Source: an uncultured Sphingomonas sp.
GTDB taxonomy: Bacteria; Pseudomonadota; Alphaproteobacteria; Sphingomonadales; Sphingomonadaceae
Direction: 5' to 3'
DNA length: 64,000 nucleotides
Assembly: GCF_902806265.1 (NCBI RefSeq)
Contig: NZ_CADCVZ010000022.1
Span: 1-64,000, forward strand
The first letter of the stretch is position 1, and each line of letters begins with the position of its first letter. Below the pieces are notes generated by a model, which was given only the letters and a program-made list of their open reading frames with translations, searched no databases and had not been told where the DNA came from. Position numbers and translations under genes: made by a program. This document shows positions 1 to 7,581 of the stretch, one piece after another.

Positions 1-2
1 GC

Positions 3-206
3 CGGGTCATTGCCGTGGGATCGATGAAGCCGTCGGACCTGCTCGTGCTGCGTGGCTCGCTGGACCAGCTCTGGCCGGTCGACGAATCGCCTTGCTTTGG
101 CAGCTTGCTGCAAGCGATCGACAGTGCCGAAGGTGAAGCGCGCGGCGGCCGAGAAGTCGAGGAAAGTCCCGATCGGCCAACCCTGAGCATCAAGTCTTCC
201 GGATAA
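3..206 (+). CDS. C-terminal end of an unrecognised protein (5' truncated by window)
   Basis: An open frame runs from the first bases of the window to a TAA at 204-206, with no start needed inside the window. An ATG at 24 or GTG at 15 could also begin a short protein. The visible 67 or so residues are hydrophilic, acidic towards the end (a Glu-Gly-Glu rich stretch), with no membrane segment or motif I recognise. The gene most likely starts upstream of base 1. Codon use is GC-rich like its neighbours. Function unknown. Confidence 0.4.
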   Translation, partial: RVIAVGSMKPSDLLVLRGSLDQLWPVDESPCFGSLLQAIDSAEGEARGGREVEESPDRPTLSIKSSG

Positions 207-374
207 CCCGCCCAAGCATTTCACTTCGCCCCGGCGCGCTTTGTTCGGCCTGCTCCTGTTTGTATTTGATCAAACGGGCACAAATATTTCGCCATCATCA
301 GCGACTTTCTAACCATGGTTAATTTCAACGTCGCTGCTGCTCCCTAGCTCTCTCCTTGCAAGAGGGTGAAGACG
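207..374. other. AT-richer intergenic region with two short palindromes
   Basis: This gap is clearly less GC-rich than its surroundings. It carries two perfect palindromes, TTTGATCAAA at 265-274 and TAACCATGGTTA at 310-321. Either could be a binding site for a dimeric regulator acting on the small gene that starts at 375, but no consensus I know fits. The promoter is probably here; I cannot place it precisely. Confidence 0.35.
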
Positions 375-617
375 ATGAGCGAACATCAGAGATTGCATGG
401 CGTTCCGTATCACCGGGTCAGCAGCGAGGACTCGGTCCGGCGAGTAGTTCGCCGACCGCGGGAGACCGACTCCGCCTATTACTCGCGCCGGGCGTCCGAG
501 GAATTGGCCTTGGCAACAGGGCGGGATGATGAAGTCGCGGCATCATTGCACCGCGACTTGGCGGCCCGTTATGAGCGACTCGCGGCTGCGAAGCGGGACG
601 CACAAGAAGGTTTCTGA
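375..617 (+). CDS. small hypothetical protein (80 aa)
   Basis: An 80-residue hydrophilic protein beginning MSEHQRLHG. I chose the ATG at 375 because AGAGGG at 361-366 is a good ribosome binding site 8 bases upstream; a GTG at 366 in the same frame overlaps that site. The protein is rich in Arg and Glu, with a likely helical C-terminal half (residues about 35-75: alternating Ala, Leu, Arg and Glu). No signal peptide, membrane segment or named domain is visible. It stands alone between two non-coding gaps. Probably a lineage-restricted cytoplasmic protein of unknown role. Confidence 0.55.
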   Translation: MSEHQRLHGVPYHRVSSEDSVRRVVRRPRETDSAYYSRRASEELALATGRDDEVAASLHRDLAARYERLAAAKRDAQEGF

Positions 618-720
618 TCTGCCTCCCGTCGTGAAGAGCAACGCCTGCCAACCCATGTTGTGGAACAGCCACTCGCGCGCTTCGTAGTCCTCTTCTCACC
701 TTAAGTCGGAGAGGCCTTCC

Positions 721-1749
721 ATGCAGGCTGTCCTGATGCGCGGCATCCTCGCCCTCCTTGCGGCGCTCGCCCTTCCCGCCTGCGCCACCACCGGCCGGCT
801 CAGCGCGTCGGACCAGCGGCAGCTTTCCGGGCGCACCTTTGTGGTGCTCGGCGCCTCCAGCGGATTCGGACGAGGGGCCGCGGTCAAGCTTGGACAGAGC
901 GGCGCCAATGTGGTTGTTGCGGCGCGCCGGGCGGAGCTGCTGGAGGAGGTCGCGGCCGAGATCCGCCGGGGTGGCGGCCAGGCACTGGTCGTGCCGACCG
1001 ATGCGAGCCGGCCTGAGCAGGTGGAAGCGCTAGCGGACGCCGCGACCCGGCGGTTCGGCCGGATCGACGTCTGGATGAACATCGCAGGCGGGCTGGCGGT
1101 CGGCCGCTTTTGGGAGATCCCGGTCGCCGACTATTCCCGGCTGATCGACACCAATGTCAAGGGCGTGGTCCATGGCACGCACGCTGCGCTGCGCCGCTTC
1201 GTTCCGCAAGGCCATGGAACGATCGTCAACATGGGCTCGGTCGAAAGCGAGGTGCCGCTGGCCTACCACTCCGTCTACGCCGGCACCAAGGCGGCGGTGC
1301 TCAGCATGGGGCGCTCGCTCAATCAGGAGCTGCGTCATGCCGGGGTCGGACGGCGGGTCAAGGTGGCGACAGTCATGCCCTACGCAGTCGACACGCCCTT
1401 GTGGCACCACGCCGCGAATTACAGCGGGCGGACCCTGCGCATGGTGATGATCGACGATCCGTCCGTGGTGGTGAACACGCTGGTCCGCGCTTCCCTTCGC
1501 CCGCGTGAGGAGATGCCGGCCGGGTGGAAGGCCCGCGGCGCGCTGATCGCGCACGACCTGCTGCCCGACCTGGTCGAGCGGATCTCCGCGGACGTGCAGC
1601 GGTCGGAGCTGGCGGAGGGCCTGCCCGAGCCCGCCACCGCGGGCAACCTCTACCAGCCGATGCGCGGCACTGGAACGGTCAGCGGCGGCGTTCGGGAGCG
1701 GATCAAGGCGGAGGATGCGGCCAAGAAGCGCATGCAGGGACCGCGCTAA
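721..1749 (+). CDS. SDR family oxidoreductase with lipoprotein-type leader
   Basis: A 342-residue short-chain dehydrogenase/reductase. The Rossmann glycine motif G44-A-S-S-G48-F-G50 binds NAD(P). The catalytic set is visible as N120 (MNIAGG), S173, Y186 and K190 in the YxxxK arrangement, so the enzyme should be active; its substrate is unknown. Unusually, residues 1-21 form a hydrophobic leader ending in a lipobox-like L18-P19-A20-C21, as if it were exported and lipid-anchored. The start at 721 is supported by GGAGAGG at 708-714. An internal ATG at residue 6 would keep the leader. SDR enzymes normally work in the cytoplasm, so the leader is the odd feature. Confidence 0.85.
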   Translation: MQAVLMRGILALLAALALPACATTGRLSASDQRQLSGRTFVVLGASSGFGRGAAVKLGQSGANVVVAARRAELLEEVAAEIRRGGGQALVVPTDASRPEQVEALADAATRRFGRIDVWMNIAGGLAVGRFWEIPVADYSRLIDTNVKGVVHGTHAALRRFVPQGHGTIVNMGSVESEVPLAYHSVYAGTKAAVLSMGRSLNQELRHAGVGRRVKVATVMPYAVDTPLWHHAANYSGRTLRMVMIDDPSVVVNTLVRASLRPREEMPAGWKARGALIAHDLLPDLVERISADVQRSELAEGLPEPATAGNLYQPMRGTGTVSGGVRERIKAEDAAKKRMQGPR

Positions 1750-1888
1750 ACGTCTGAGCCGTCCCGCTGCGGCACGGATCGTAACCTCTCCGAACAAGAG
1801 CTTACCGCCGCATAAACCGGCTCTTTACGCGCGGCGAGTAGGAGTGGCGCTCAACACTGTCGGCGGTTCGACGGAGGAAGGAGCAGGC

Positions 1889-2557
1889 ATGGCGGCGGAC
1901 TTACTGGCGGAGCGGGTGCTCCCATCAGCCGCCGACTCGCATGCCGCCCGGCTCGCCGCGGCCGGCAGTGGCTGCCATCCCTGGGTCGAGGACCTGGGCG
2001 CCGTTCCCGTGATCGTGGAGCCGCGCGACTTGGCGGACGCCGTTCATCTGCTAAGCAGCCTCCACGGCCGCCCTCCGGGGCTGGTCGAGCTTGCGGTTGC
2101 GGGCTCGCCTCTGTCCGCGCATGGCTGGCTGTCCACCGCGGCGGAGGGTTGGGAGCGCGAACGGCTGTACCTCCTTCGCCTCACCGCGGCGGTCGGCCCG
2201 CTGCCGTCGACCCACGGCAATGCGGAAACCGAGGCCGCCATCCTGGCCCAGCGCCACGCGCTCGAGACCCTCGCCCGCTCCGAACGGTGCGGATGCGCCC
2301 TTGGCGCGGCCGCCGCGCTGGTGAGCGACTGGCGGAGCATCCGCCCGCTGCTCGACCGCGCTGCGCTGCGCGCTGGAACCGACGTCCCGCCCAGCGAGCT
2401 CCCCGACGAACGCTCGATCGAAACGGTGCTGACTTCGGCCGCGACAGCCGTCGCCACCGAGCGCGCGATCCGCTTCGGCGCCGAGCAGATCCTGTTGCAG
2501 CATCGCGCGCTGTGGGACCTGCTGGAGGCGCGCAGCGAGGCACGCGAGGGCTTCTAA
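1889..2557 (+). CDS. hypothetical protein (222 aa)
   Basis: A 222-residue soluble protein. The frame is open further upstream, but the ATG at 1889 has a near-perfect GGAGGAAGGAG ribosome binding site just before it, so I take that start. The protein is rich in Ala, Leu, Arg and Glu and looks mostly helical, with a Cys-Gly-Cys in the middle (ERCGCALG) and no signal peptide or membrane span. It lies 29 bases before the MoxR-type ATPase gene on the same strand and may be co-transcribed with it. I do not recognise the family. Confidence 0.7.
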   Translation: MAADLLAERVLPSAADSHAARLAAAGSGCHPWVEDLGAVPVIVEPRDLADAVHLLSSLHGRPPGLVELAVAGSPLSAHGWLSTAAEGWERERLYLLRLTAAVGPLPSTHGNAETEAAILAQRHALETLARSERCGCALGAAAALVSDWRSIRPLLDRAALRAGTDVPPSELPDERSIETVLTSAATAVATERAIRFGAEQILLQHRALWDLLEARSEAREGF

Positions 2558-2586
2558 AGCCACGGCGTCCCCTCTAGGGCCGCCGC

Positions 2587-3429
2587 ATGCGTTTCGAAGG
2601 CACATCCTCTTACGTCGCGACCGAGGACCTCAAGGTCGCCGTCAACGCCGCGGTGAAGCTCCGCCGCCCGCTCCTCGTCAAGGGCGAGCCCGGCACCGGC
2701 AAGACCGTGCTCGCGCATGAGATCGCCGATGCGCTGGGGGCGCCGCTGATCGAATGGCACGTCAAAAGCACCACCAAGGCGCATCAGGGCTTGTACGAAT
2801 ATGACGCGGTCGCCCGGCTTCGCGACGGACAGCTCGGCGACCCGCGGGTGCACGACATCGCCAACTACATTCGCCGCGGCAAGCTGTGGGACGCCTTCAC
2901 CTCGCCGCAGCTGCCGGTGCTGCTGATCGACGAGATCGACAAGGCCGACATCGAGTTCCCCAACGACCTGCTCCAGGAACTCGACCGCATGGAGTTTCAC
3001 GTCTACGAAACCGGTGAGACGGTGGCGGCGGCCGAGCGCCCGGTGCTGGTGATCACCTCCAATAACGAAAAGGAGCTGCCAGACGCGTTCCTCCGTCGCT
3101 GCTTCTTCCATTACATCGCCTTCCCCGACCGCCACACCATGGAACGGATCGTTGAAGTGCACTTTCCCGGCATCCAGCGAATCCTGGTCGGCAAGGCGCT
3201 CGACCTGTTCTACGACGTGCGCGACGTACCCGGCCTCAAGAAGAAGCCGTCAACCAGCGAGCTGCTCGACTGGTTGAAGCTCCTGCTGCACGAGGACATG
3301 CCGCTGGACGTGCTGCAGAACCGCGACCCGACCAAGGCCATCCCGCCGCTCCACGGCGCGCTGCTCAAGAACGAACAGGACGTGATGCTGTTCGAACGGC
3401 TGGCATTCATGGCGCGGCGCAAAAGCTAG
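2587..3429 (+). CDS. MoxR-family AAA ATPase
   Basis: A 280-residue AAA+ ATPase of the MoxR type. Walker A is G33-E-P-G-T-G-K-T40, Walker B is VLLIDE at 111-116, and sensor 1 is ITSNNEKELPDA near 153-164. MoxR ATPases act as chaperones or metal-insertion helpers with a von Willebrand factor A partner. That partner is very likely the VWA gene at 4940-6118 on the same strand, but here an antisense chemoreceptor gene lies between the two. The length is at the short end for the family and the catalytic core is complete. Substrate complex unknown. Confidence 0.88.
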   Translation: MRFEGTSSYVATEDLKVAVNAAVKLRRPLLVKGEPGTGKTVLAHEIADALGAPLIEWHVKSTTKAHQGLYEYDAVARLRDGQLGDPRVHDIANYIRRGKLWDAFTSPQLPVLLIDEIDKADIEFPNDLLQELDRMEFHVYETGETVAAAERPVLVITSNNEKELPDAFLRRCFFHYIAFPDRHTMERIVEVHFPGIQRILVGKALDLFYDVRDVPGLKKKPSTSELLDWLKLLLHEDMPLDVLQNRDPTKAIPPLHGALLKNEQDVMLFERLAFMARRKS

Positions 3430-3449
3430 GGTTGGGCTGCCGCCCAGGA

Positions 3450-4844
3450 CTAGTCGTCGCGGTAGGCGACCTCGAAATTGCCCCACCGCCGTCCCTTGAT
3501 GAACAGGGGGATGTAGAGGCTCTTGACCGGGATCTTCTCCTGGCCGCGCATCAGTCGGTAGGTCATCAAGGTCGGTTCTTTGCTGTTGAGAGCAAAGCGG
3601 GTCTGGTCGTCGATCATCACCCGCCGATTGCGGCAGTGCGCATCGTTCCACACCGGGTCGCTGCCCTGCGGCTGCGAGCGTTCGGACATGTGGGTGGGCA
3701 GGTACCCGTTCATGTCGCCGATGCTGGTCCCGAGCACTCGGCTGTCGCCGCGCTGAACCCGGTCCAGCACCGGGCGGATCGCGCGGTCGGCATAGTCGCA
3801 GAACGCAGTGTCGAACTGCTTGGGGTTGCTGCCCGGCCGCTCGCGGTAGTTGCGGTCGAACACCTCCTCGAGGCCGACCTCGCCTCGGTCGAGCGCCTGC
3901 TCGACGGTCGACGCGATCTCCCGTGCATATTCTTGCGACCTGGCCAGCAGCGGGGTGTCGTCAATCTCGGCGCCTGAGTTCGCCAGCGTATTCAGCATGA
4001 CGTTGGACATCATCTCGAGCGAAGTCAGCCGCTTGTGCGCTTTCACCAGCGCGCCGCCATTTTCCCGTGCGTCTGCGGAGAAGTCGGTCAGACTCGCCTT
4101 GACCCGGTCGACGCTGGTCTGGATGAGGCTGGTCGAGTGGGCGATGCCTTCGGTTTGGCGATCCACCATGCCGACGATCTCGCTGACTTCGCGGACGGTC
4201 TCGCCGATCTGGCTGAAGCCCTGCTGGGCCGCCCGGCTCCGCTCCACGCCCGACTTGATCTCGGTCGTGACGGCGCCCGCTTCCCGGGTGAGCTCGCCCA
4301 CGGTAAGCGCAATCTGGCTGGTCGCAGCGCGGGTATCGTGGGCCAGCTTTTTGACCTCGGCCGCGACCACCGCGAAGCTCCGCCCGGCGTCGCCCGCGCG
4401 GGCCGCCTCGATGGTCGCGTTCAGCGCCAGCATATTGGTCTTGCGCGCGATGGTCTCGATGGTCGAGGAGACGGCCTGCACCTGGTGCATTGCGGTGGCG
4501 AAGCTGGCCATCCGCTCGCCGAGCTGGACCACCAATTCGGTCAGGCCCTTGAACCCTGCAATCGTATCCTCGATGGCGAAGCGTCCGGCGTCGAGCTTGG
4601 CCTTGGCCTGCTCGGACAACAGCCGCGCTTCGTCCGTGCTGTCGGACACCCGGGCCTGGTCCGCCAGCAGGCGCGTGGTCACCTCCTCCAGCGTGTCCAG
4701 CGTTTTCAGGTGATCGCCGATCCGTGCCGAAACGTCCTCGACGTAGCCGGCCACATCCGAACACTCGATTGACAGGGAGCCGCAATCGCGCGCCACCGCC
4801 CTGATCGCTTTTTCCGTAACCTGATCCAAACCGGCAGTCGCCAT
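3450..4844 (-). CDS. soluble methyl-accepting chemotaxis protein
   Basis: A 464-residue chemoreceptor with no hydrophobic membrane segment, so cytoplasmic. The highly conserved signalling hairpin tip, which contacts CheA and CheW, lies at about residues 132-168 ([18 protein letters not shown], then EVKKLA). Heptad-rich helices flank it at about 40-130 and 170-290. The remaining 150 or so residues after the coiled coil form a separate domain with conserved-looking aromatic and Arg/Asp residues, probably the sensor. The signalling part therefore precedes the sensor, the reverse of the usual order. It is antisense between the MoxR and VWA genes, and far from the che operon at 53.7-58.8 kb. Confidence 0.9.
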   Translation of the reverse strand: MATAGLDQVTEKAIRAVARDCGSLSIECSDVAGYVEDVSARIGDHLKTLDTLEEVTTRLLADQARVSDSTDEARLLSEQAKAKLDAGRFAIEDTIAGFKGLTELVVQLGERMASFATAMHQVQAVSSTIETIARKTNMLALNATIEAARAGDAGRSFAVVAAEVKKLAHDTRAATSQIALTVGELTREAGAVTTEIKSGVERSRAAQQGFSQIGETVREVSEIVGMVDRQTEGIAHSTSLIQTSVDRVKASLTDFSADARENGGALVKAHKRLTSLEMMSNVMLNTLANSGAEIDDTPLLARSQEYAREIASTVEQALDRGEVGLEEVFDRNYRERPGSNPKQFDTAFCDYADRAIRPVLDRVQRGDSRVLGTSIGDMNGYLPTHMSERSQPQGSDPVWNDAHCRNRRVMIDDQTRFALNSKEPTLMTYRLMRGQEKIPVKSLYIPLFIKGRRWGNFEVAYRDD

Positions 4845-4939
4845 CTCAATAACCCACGTTATGCTGTTCTTACAGGGAGGGTCTGCCGGTCAGGCCCTAC
4901 TCTTTCGTTAACCGTGGCGGATCGCTACGGATTACACCC

Positions 4940-6118
4940 ATGTTCATCAACTTCGTCGAAGCGCTGCGCCGCGGCGGCATCCCGGCCAGCCTCAAGGAAC
5001 ATCTGCTGTTATTGGAAGCGCTCGACGCCGAGGTGATCGGGCAGGAACCCGAGCAGTTCTACTATCTTGCCCGGTCCGTCTTCGTTCACGACGAGAGTCA
5101 ACTCGACAAGTTCGACCGGGTGTTCGGCGAGGTCTTCAAAGGCCTGATCCCCGACCTTGACGACCCCATCGCCGAGATCCCGGAGGAGTGGCTGAAGCTC
5201 GTCGCCGAGAAGTATCTCACCCCCGAGCAGATGGAGGAGATAAAATCGCTCGGCTCCTGGGACGAGATCATGGAAACGCTCAAGAAGCGGCTGGAGGAGC
5301 AGAAGGAACGGCACCAGGGCGGCAGCAAGTGGATCGGCACCGGCGGCACCTCGCCCTTCGGGCACGGCGGCTACAATCCCGCAGGCGTACGCATCGGCGG
5401 CCCGGGCCGGCACGGCCGCGCGGTCAAGGTGTGGGAGAAGCGCGAATTCAAGGACCTGGACGGCACCCGCGAACTCGGCACGCGCAACATCAAGGTCGCG
5501 CTTCGCCGCCTGCGCCGCTTCGCCCGTGAGGGCGCCGCCGACGAGCTCGACCTAGACGCCACGGTAGACGGCACTGCGCGCAAGGGCTGGCTCGACGTCC
5601 ACATGCGCCCCGAGCGGCACAACGCGGTCAAGCTGCTGCTCTTCCTGGACATCGGCGGCTCAATGGATGGGCACGTCCGCCAAGCCGAGGAGCTGTTCTC
5701 CGCCTGCCGCACCGAGTTCAAGCATCTGGAGCATTTCTATTTCCACAACTGCATCTACGAAGGCGTCTGGAAGGAAAACCGCCGCCGCTTCACCGACCGC
5801 ACGCCGACTTGGGACATCCTTCACAAGTTCGGCCACGACCATAGACTGGTGATCGTCGGCGACGCGGCGATGAGCCCGTACGAAATCAGCCACCCAGGCG
5901 GATCGATCGAGCATATGAACGAGGAAGCCGGCGCGGTGTGGCTGCAGCGGCTGACGAATACCTATCCGAGCGCCGCGTGGATCAATCCCACGCCCGAAGC
6001 CTATTGGGGGCACTCCGCCAGCACGGCGATGATCCGCCAGCTGATGGACGACCGCATGTACTCGCTGACGCTTGAGGGTCTCGACGAGGCGATGCGGGAA
6101 CTCAGCCGGAAGCGCTGA
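4940..6118 (+). CDS. VWA (CoxE-like) domain protein, partner of MoxR ATPase
   Basis: A 392-residue protein with a long charged N-terminal half, a Gly-rich linker (residues about 130-155) and a C-terminal von Willebrand factor A domain. The metal-binding MIDAS region reads LFLDIGGSMDGH, where the first Ser of the usual DxSxS is Gly; I recall this variant from the CoxE-like branch. VWA proteins of this kind pair with MoxR ATPases, here the gene at 2587-3429. The start ATG is in the short divergent gap shared with the chemoreceptor. It ends two bases before the HD-GYP gene that runs in the opposite direction. Likely cytoplasmic. Confidence 0.85.
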   Translation: MFINFVEALRRGGIPASLKEHLLLLEALDAEVIGQEPEQFYYLARSVFVHDESQLDKFDRVFGEVFKGLIPDLDDPIAEIPEEWLKLVAEKYLTPEQMEEIKSLGSWDEIMETLKKRLEEQKERHQGGSKWIGTGGTSPFGHGGYNPAGVRIGGPGRHGRAVKVWEKREFKDLDGTRELGTRNIKVALRRLRRFAREGAADELDLDATVDGTARKGWLDVHMRPERHNAVKLLLFLDIGGSMDGHVRQAEELFSACRTEFKHLEHFYFHNCIYEGVWKENRRRFTDRTPTWDILHKFGHDHRLVIVGDAAMSPYEISHPGGSIEHMNEEAGAVWLQRLTNTYPSAAWINPTPEAYWGHSASTAMIRQLMDDRMYSLTLEGLDEAMRELSRKR

Positions 6119-6120
6119 CC

Positions 6121-7389
6121 TCAGTCGGTGCCTATGACGCTGGCGAGTGCTTCGTAACAATTCGGATCGATGGCGCCGCCCACCTCGGACCTGATGATGG
6201 CCATGGCTTTCTCGATCGGCAGGGCGGCGCGGTACGGCCGATCCGATGTCAGCGCGTCGAAATAGTCGCAGGTGGTGATGACCCGCGTGTCCCGGCCGAT
6301 CGCCGCCTGTTGCAGCCCGAGCGGATAGCCCCGTCCATCGAGCCGCTCACGGTGCGCGGCGGCGACATCCGCGAACTCGGCCAATGCGCCGACCCGCTGG
6401 AGGATCGTCCGGGTGTGCGTGGCATGTTCGCGCATCTCCACCCACTCACGATCGTCCAACGTTGATGGCTTCTCCAAGATCGAACTCGACACACCCAGCT
6501 TGCCGACGTCGTGGAGCGCCGCGGCCCGCTGCAGCCAGCGGGTACGCGCCGGATCGATGCCCAGCGACCGTGCGATCTTGCCCGCGTACCCAGCCACCCG
6601 GGCCGAATGATTGGCAGTGTAGGGGCTCTTGGCGTCGACTACTCGGCCGAACGCATGGACGATGTCGTCGAGATAATCTTCGTCGAGACCCAAGCCTTGA
6701 TCTGGCGGTGCCATACGGACGATCCGTTGTTCCAAGGTCGGTGAGCCAAGCGCCGACCAGAAGCTCGGTTCAGCGGAGACCTTCTCAAGGGTCCTCACCA
6801 AGCATGGATCGAACCAGCTGCCTGCCCGGCGCTGCGCTTCGTCCAAGGCAGCCGTCGGACCGGCATGCGTATGGAAGACATCTACAACCTGCGCCAGCAG
6901 CGCGAGCTGCGACCCGAGCGGTACTGCAGCCCCGCGCAAAGCCCCGGGTCGGCCCGACCCATCCCAATGCTCGTCGAGATGGTAGATGCCGTCGCAGCCC
7001 GACCCATCCCAATGCTCGTCGAGATGGTAGATGCCGTCGCAGACCACCTGAGAGAACCGCAGCATGCGAGCAACCTCGGCGCCGCGGGTGCACCGCGATA
7101 CGATCAGCTCCTGCGCGATTTCGCGTCCATTCAGCAGGATGTTGCCGACAGCGCTTACGCGCCGGGGGAACCTACGTTCGCGCGCCGTTTGGCTGAACAC
7201 GAAGTAGAGCGTCGACGCCAAGCTCGTGCCAACGGTCTTGTAGCCGTGCTTGAACGCCCTGTCGTCGGTTGCATACAGCTCGCAGATTCGCGCGGCGTTG
7301 CTGCTGCAGCCGAGGTCCTTCAGCAGCACCGTATAATAAAGGTCGCGGAGTTCCGGCCCGTTCAGCTGGAGTGCCTGCCCGACCCGCAT
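6121..7389 (-). CDS. HD-GYP domain phosphohydrolase with duplicated 15-aa segment
   Basis: A 422-residue protein from the ATG at 7389. The C-terminal HD-GYP domain (about 240-420) is intact: H261, H293-D294 in LHDVGKLG, and the GYP loop at 346-356 (HRERLDGRGYP), as in cyclic-di-GMP phosphodiesterases. The N-terminal half is a degenerate HD-GYP-like domain (KD in place of HD near residue 24, and a GYP-like YHLDEHWDGSG loop). That loop is repeated: residues 117-131 and 132-146 are identical, from a 45-bp tandem duplication. Family-like coding sequence seems to continue upstream of the ATG to an in-frame TAG at 7486-7488, so the gene may be N-terminally damaged. Confidence 0.8.
   Translation of the reverse strand: MRVGQALQLNGPELRDLYYTVLLKDLGCSSNAARICELYATDDRAFKHGYKTVGTSLASTLYFVFSQTARERRFPRRVSAVGNILLNGREIAQELIVSRCTRGAEVARMLRFSQVVCDGIYHLDEHWDGSGCDGIYHLDEHWDGSGRPGALRGAAVPLGSQLALLAQVVDVFHTHAGPTAALDEAQRRAGSWFDPCLVRTLEKVSAEPSFWSALGSPTLEQRIVRMAPPDQGLGLDEDYLDDIVHAFGRVVDAKSPYTANHSARVAGYAGKIARSLGIDPARTRWLQRAAALHDVGKLGVSSSILEKPSTLDDREWVEMREHATHTRTILQRVGALAEFADVAAAHRERLDGRGYPLGLQQAAIGRDTRVITTCDYFDALTSDRPYRAALPIEKAMAIIRSEVGGAIDPNCYEALASVIGTD
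6953..7042. repeat. perfect 45-bp tandem direct repeat inside HD-GYP gene
   Basis: Two identical 45-base units, 6953-6997 and 6998-7042, follow each other without a spacer. Being a multiple of three, the duplication keeps the frame and adds 15 residues to the minus-strand protein. The absence of any mismatch between the copies suggests a recent event, or an assembly or strain-level difference. Confidence 0.95.
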
Positions 7390-7581
7390 CGCGATCCAGC
7401 ACGAGCGCAGCGAATGGCCGGCCGGCTGGCCTTCCGTCAGGTCCAGGGCATAGCTGAATGCCGCCAGCAGCTCGGCCCGGCTTACCTAGGCGGCGAAGAT
7501 CGGTTGGTGCAGCAAGCGCGGCTCCTCTACCCGCCGCAGCTACATAAGGTTGTTTAACGAAACTTTTCGCATCGGTGCTAA
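7390..7581. other. gap upstream of HD-GYP gene with apparent N-terminal remnant
   Basis: Read on the minus strand in the HD-GYP frame, 7485 down to 7390 encodes a coding-like stretch ending in ...SYALDLTEGQPAGHSL and then the annotated Met. It begins right after a TAG at 7486-7488 and contains no ATG, GTG or TTG. From memory, similar sequence precedes the Met in related HD-domain proteins, so this is probably the gene's real N-terminus, cut off by a nonsense change. The rest of the gap shows no gene. Confidence 0.4.

Noticed and set aside
618..720. Minus-strand coding-like stretch reading DYEAREWLFHNMGW
   Set aside because: It is preceded directly by TGA with no start codon until an internal Met, and runs antisense into the small gene at 375-617. 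Too weak to call.
6953..7042. Start of a CRISPR-like or minisatellite array
   Set aside because: Only two adjoining copies without spacers, and in frame inside a gene.
6384..7557. Plus-strand frames covering the HD-GYP gene and the 45-bp repeat
   Set aside because: The minus strand carries intact HD and GYP motifs; the plus frames are Arg/Pro-rich shadows that merely share the repeat.
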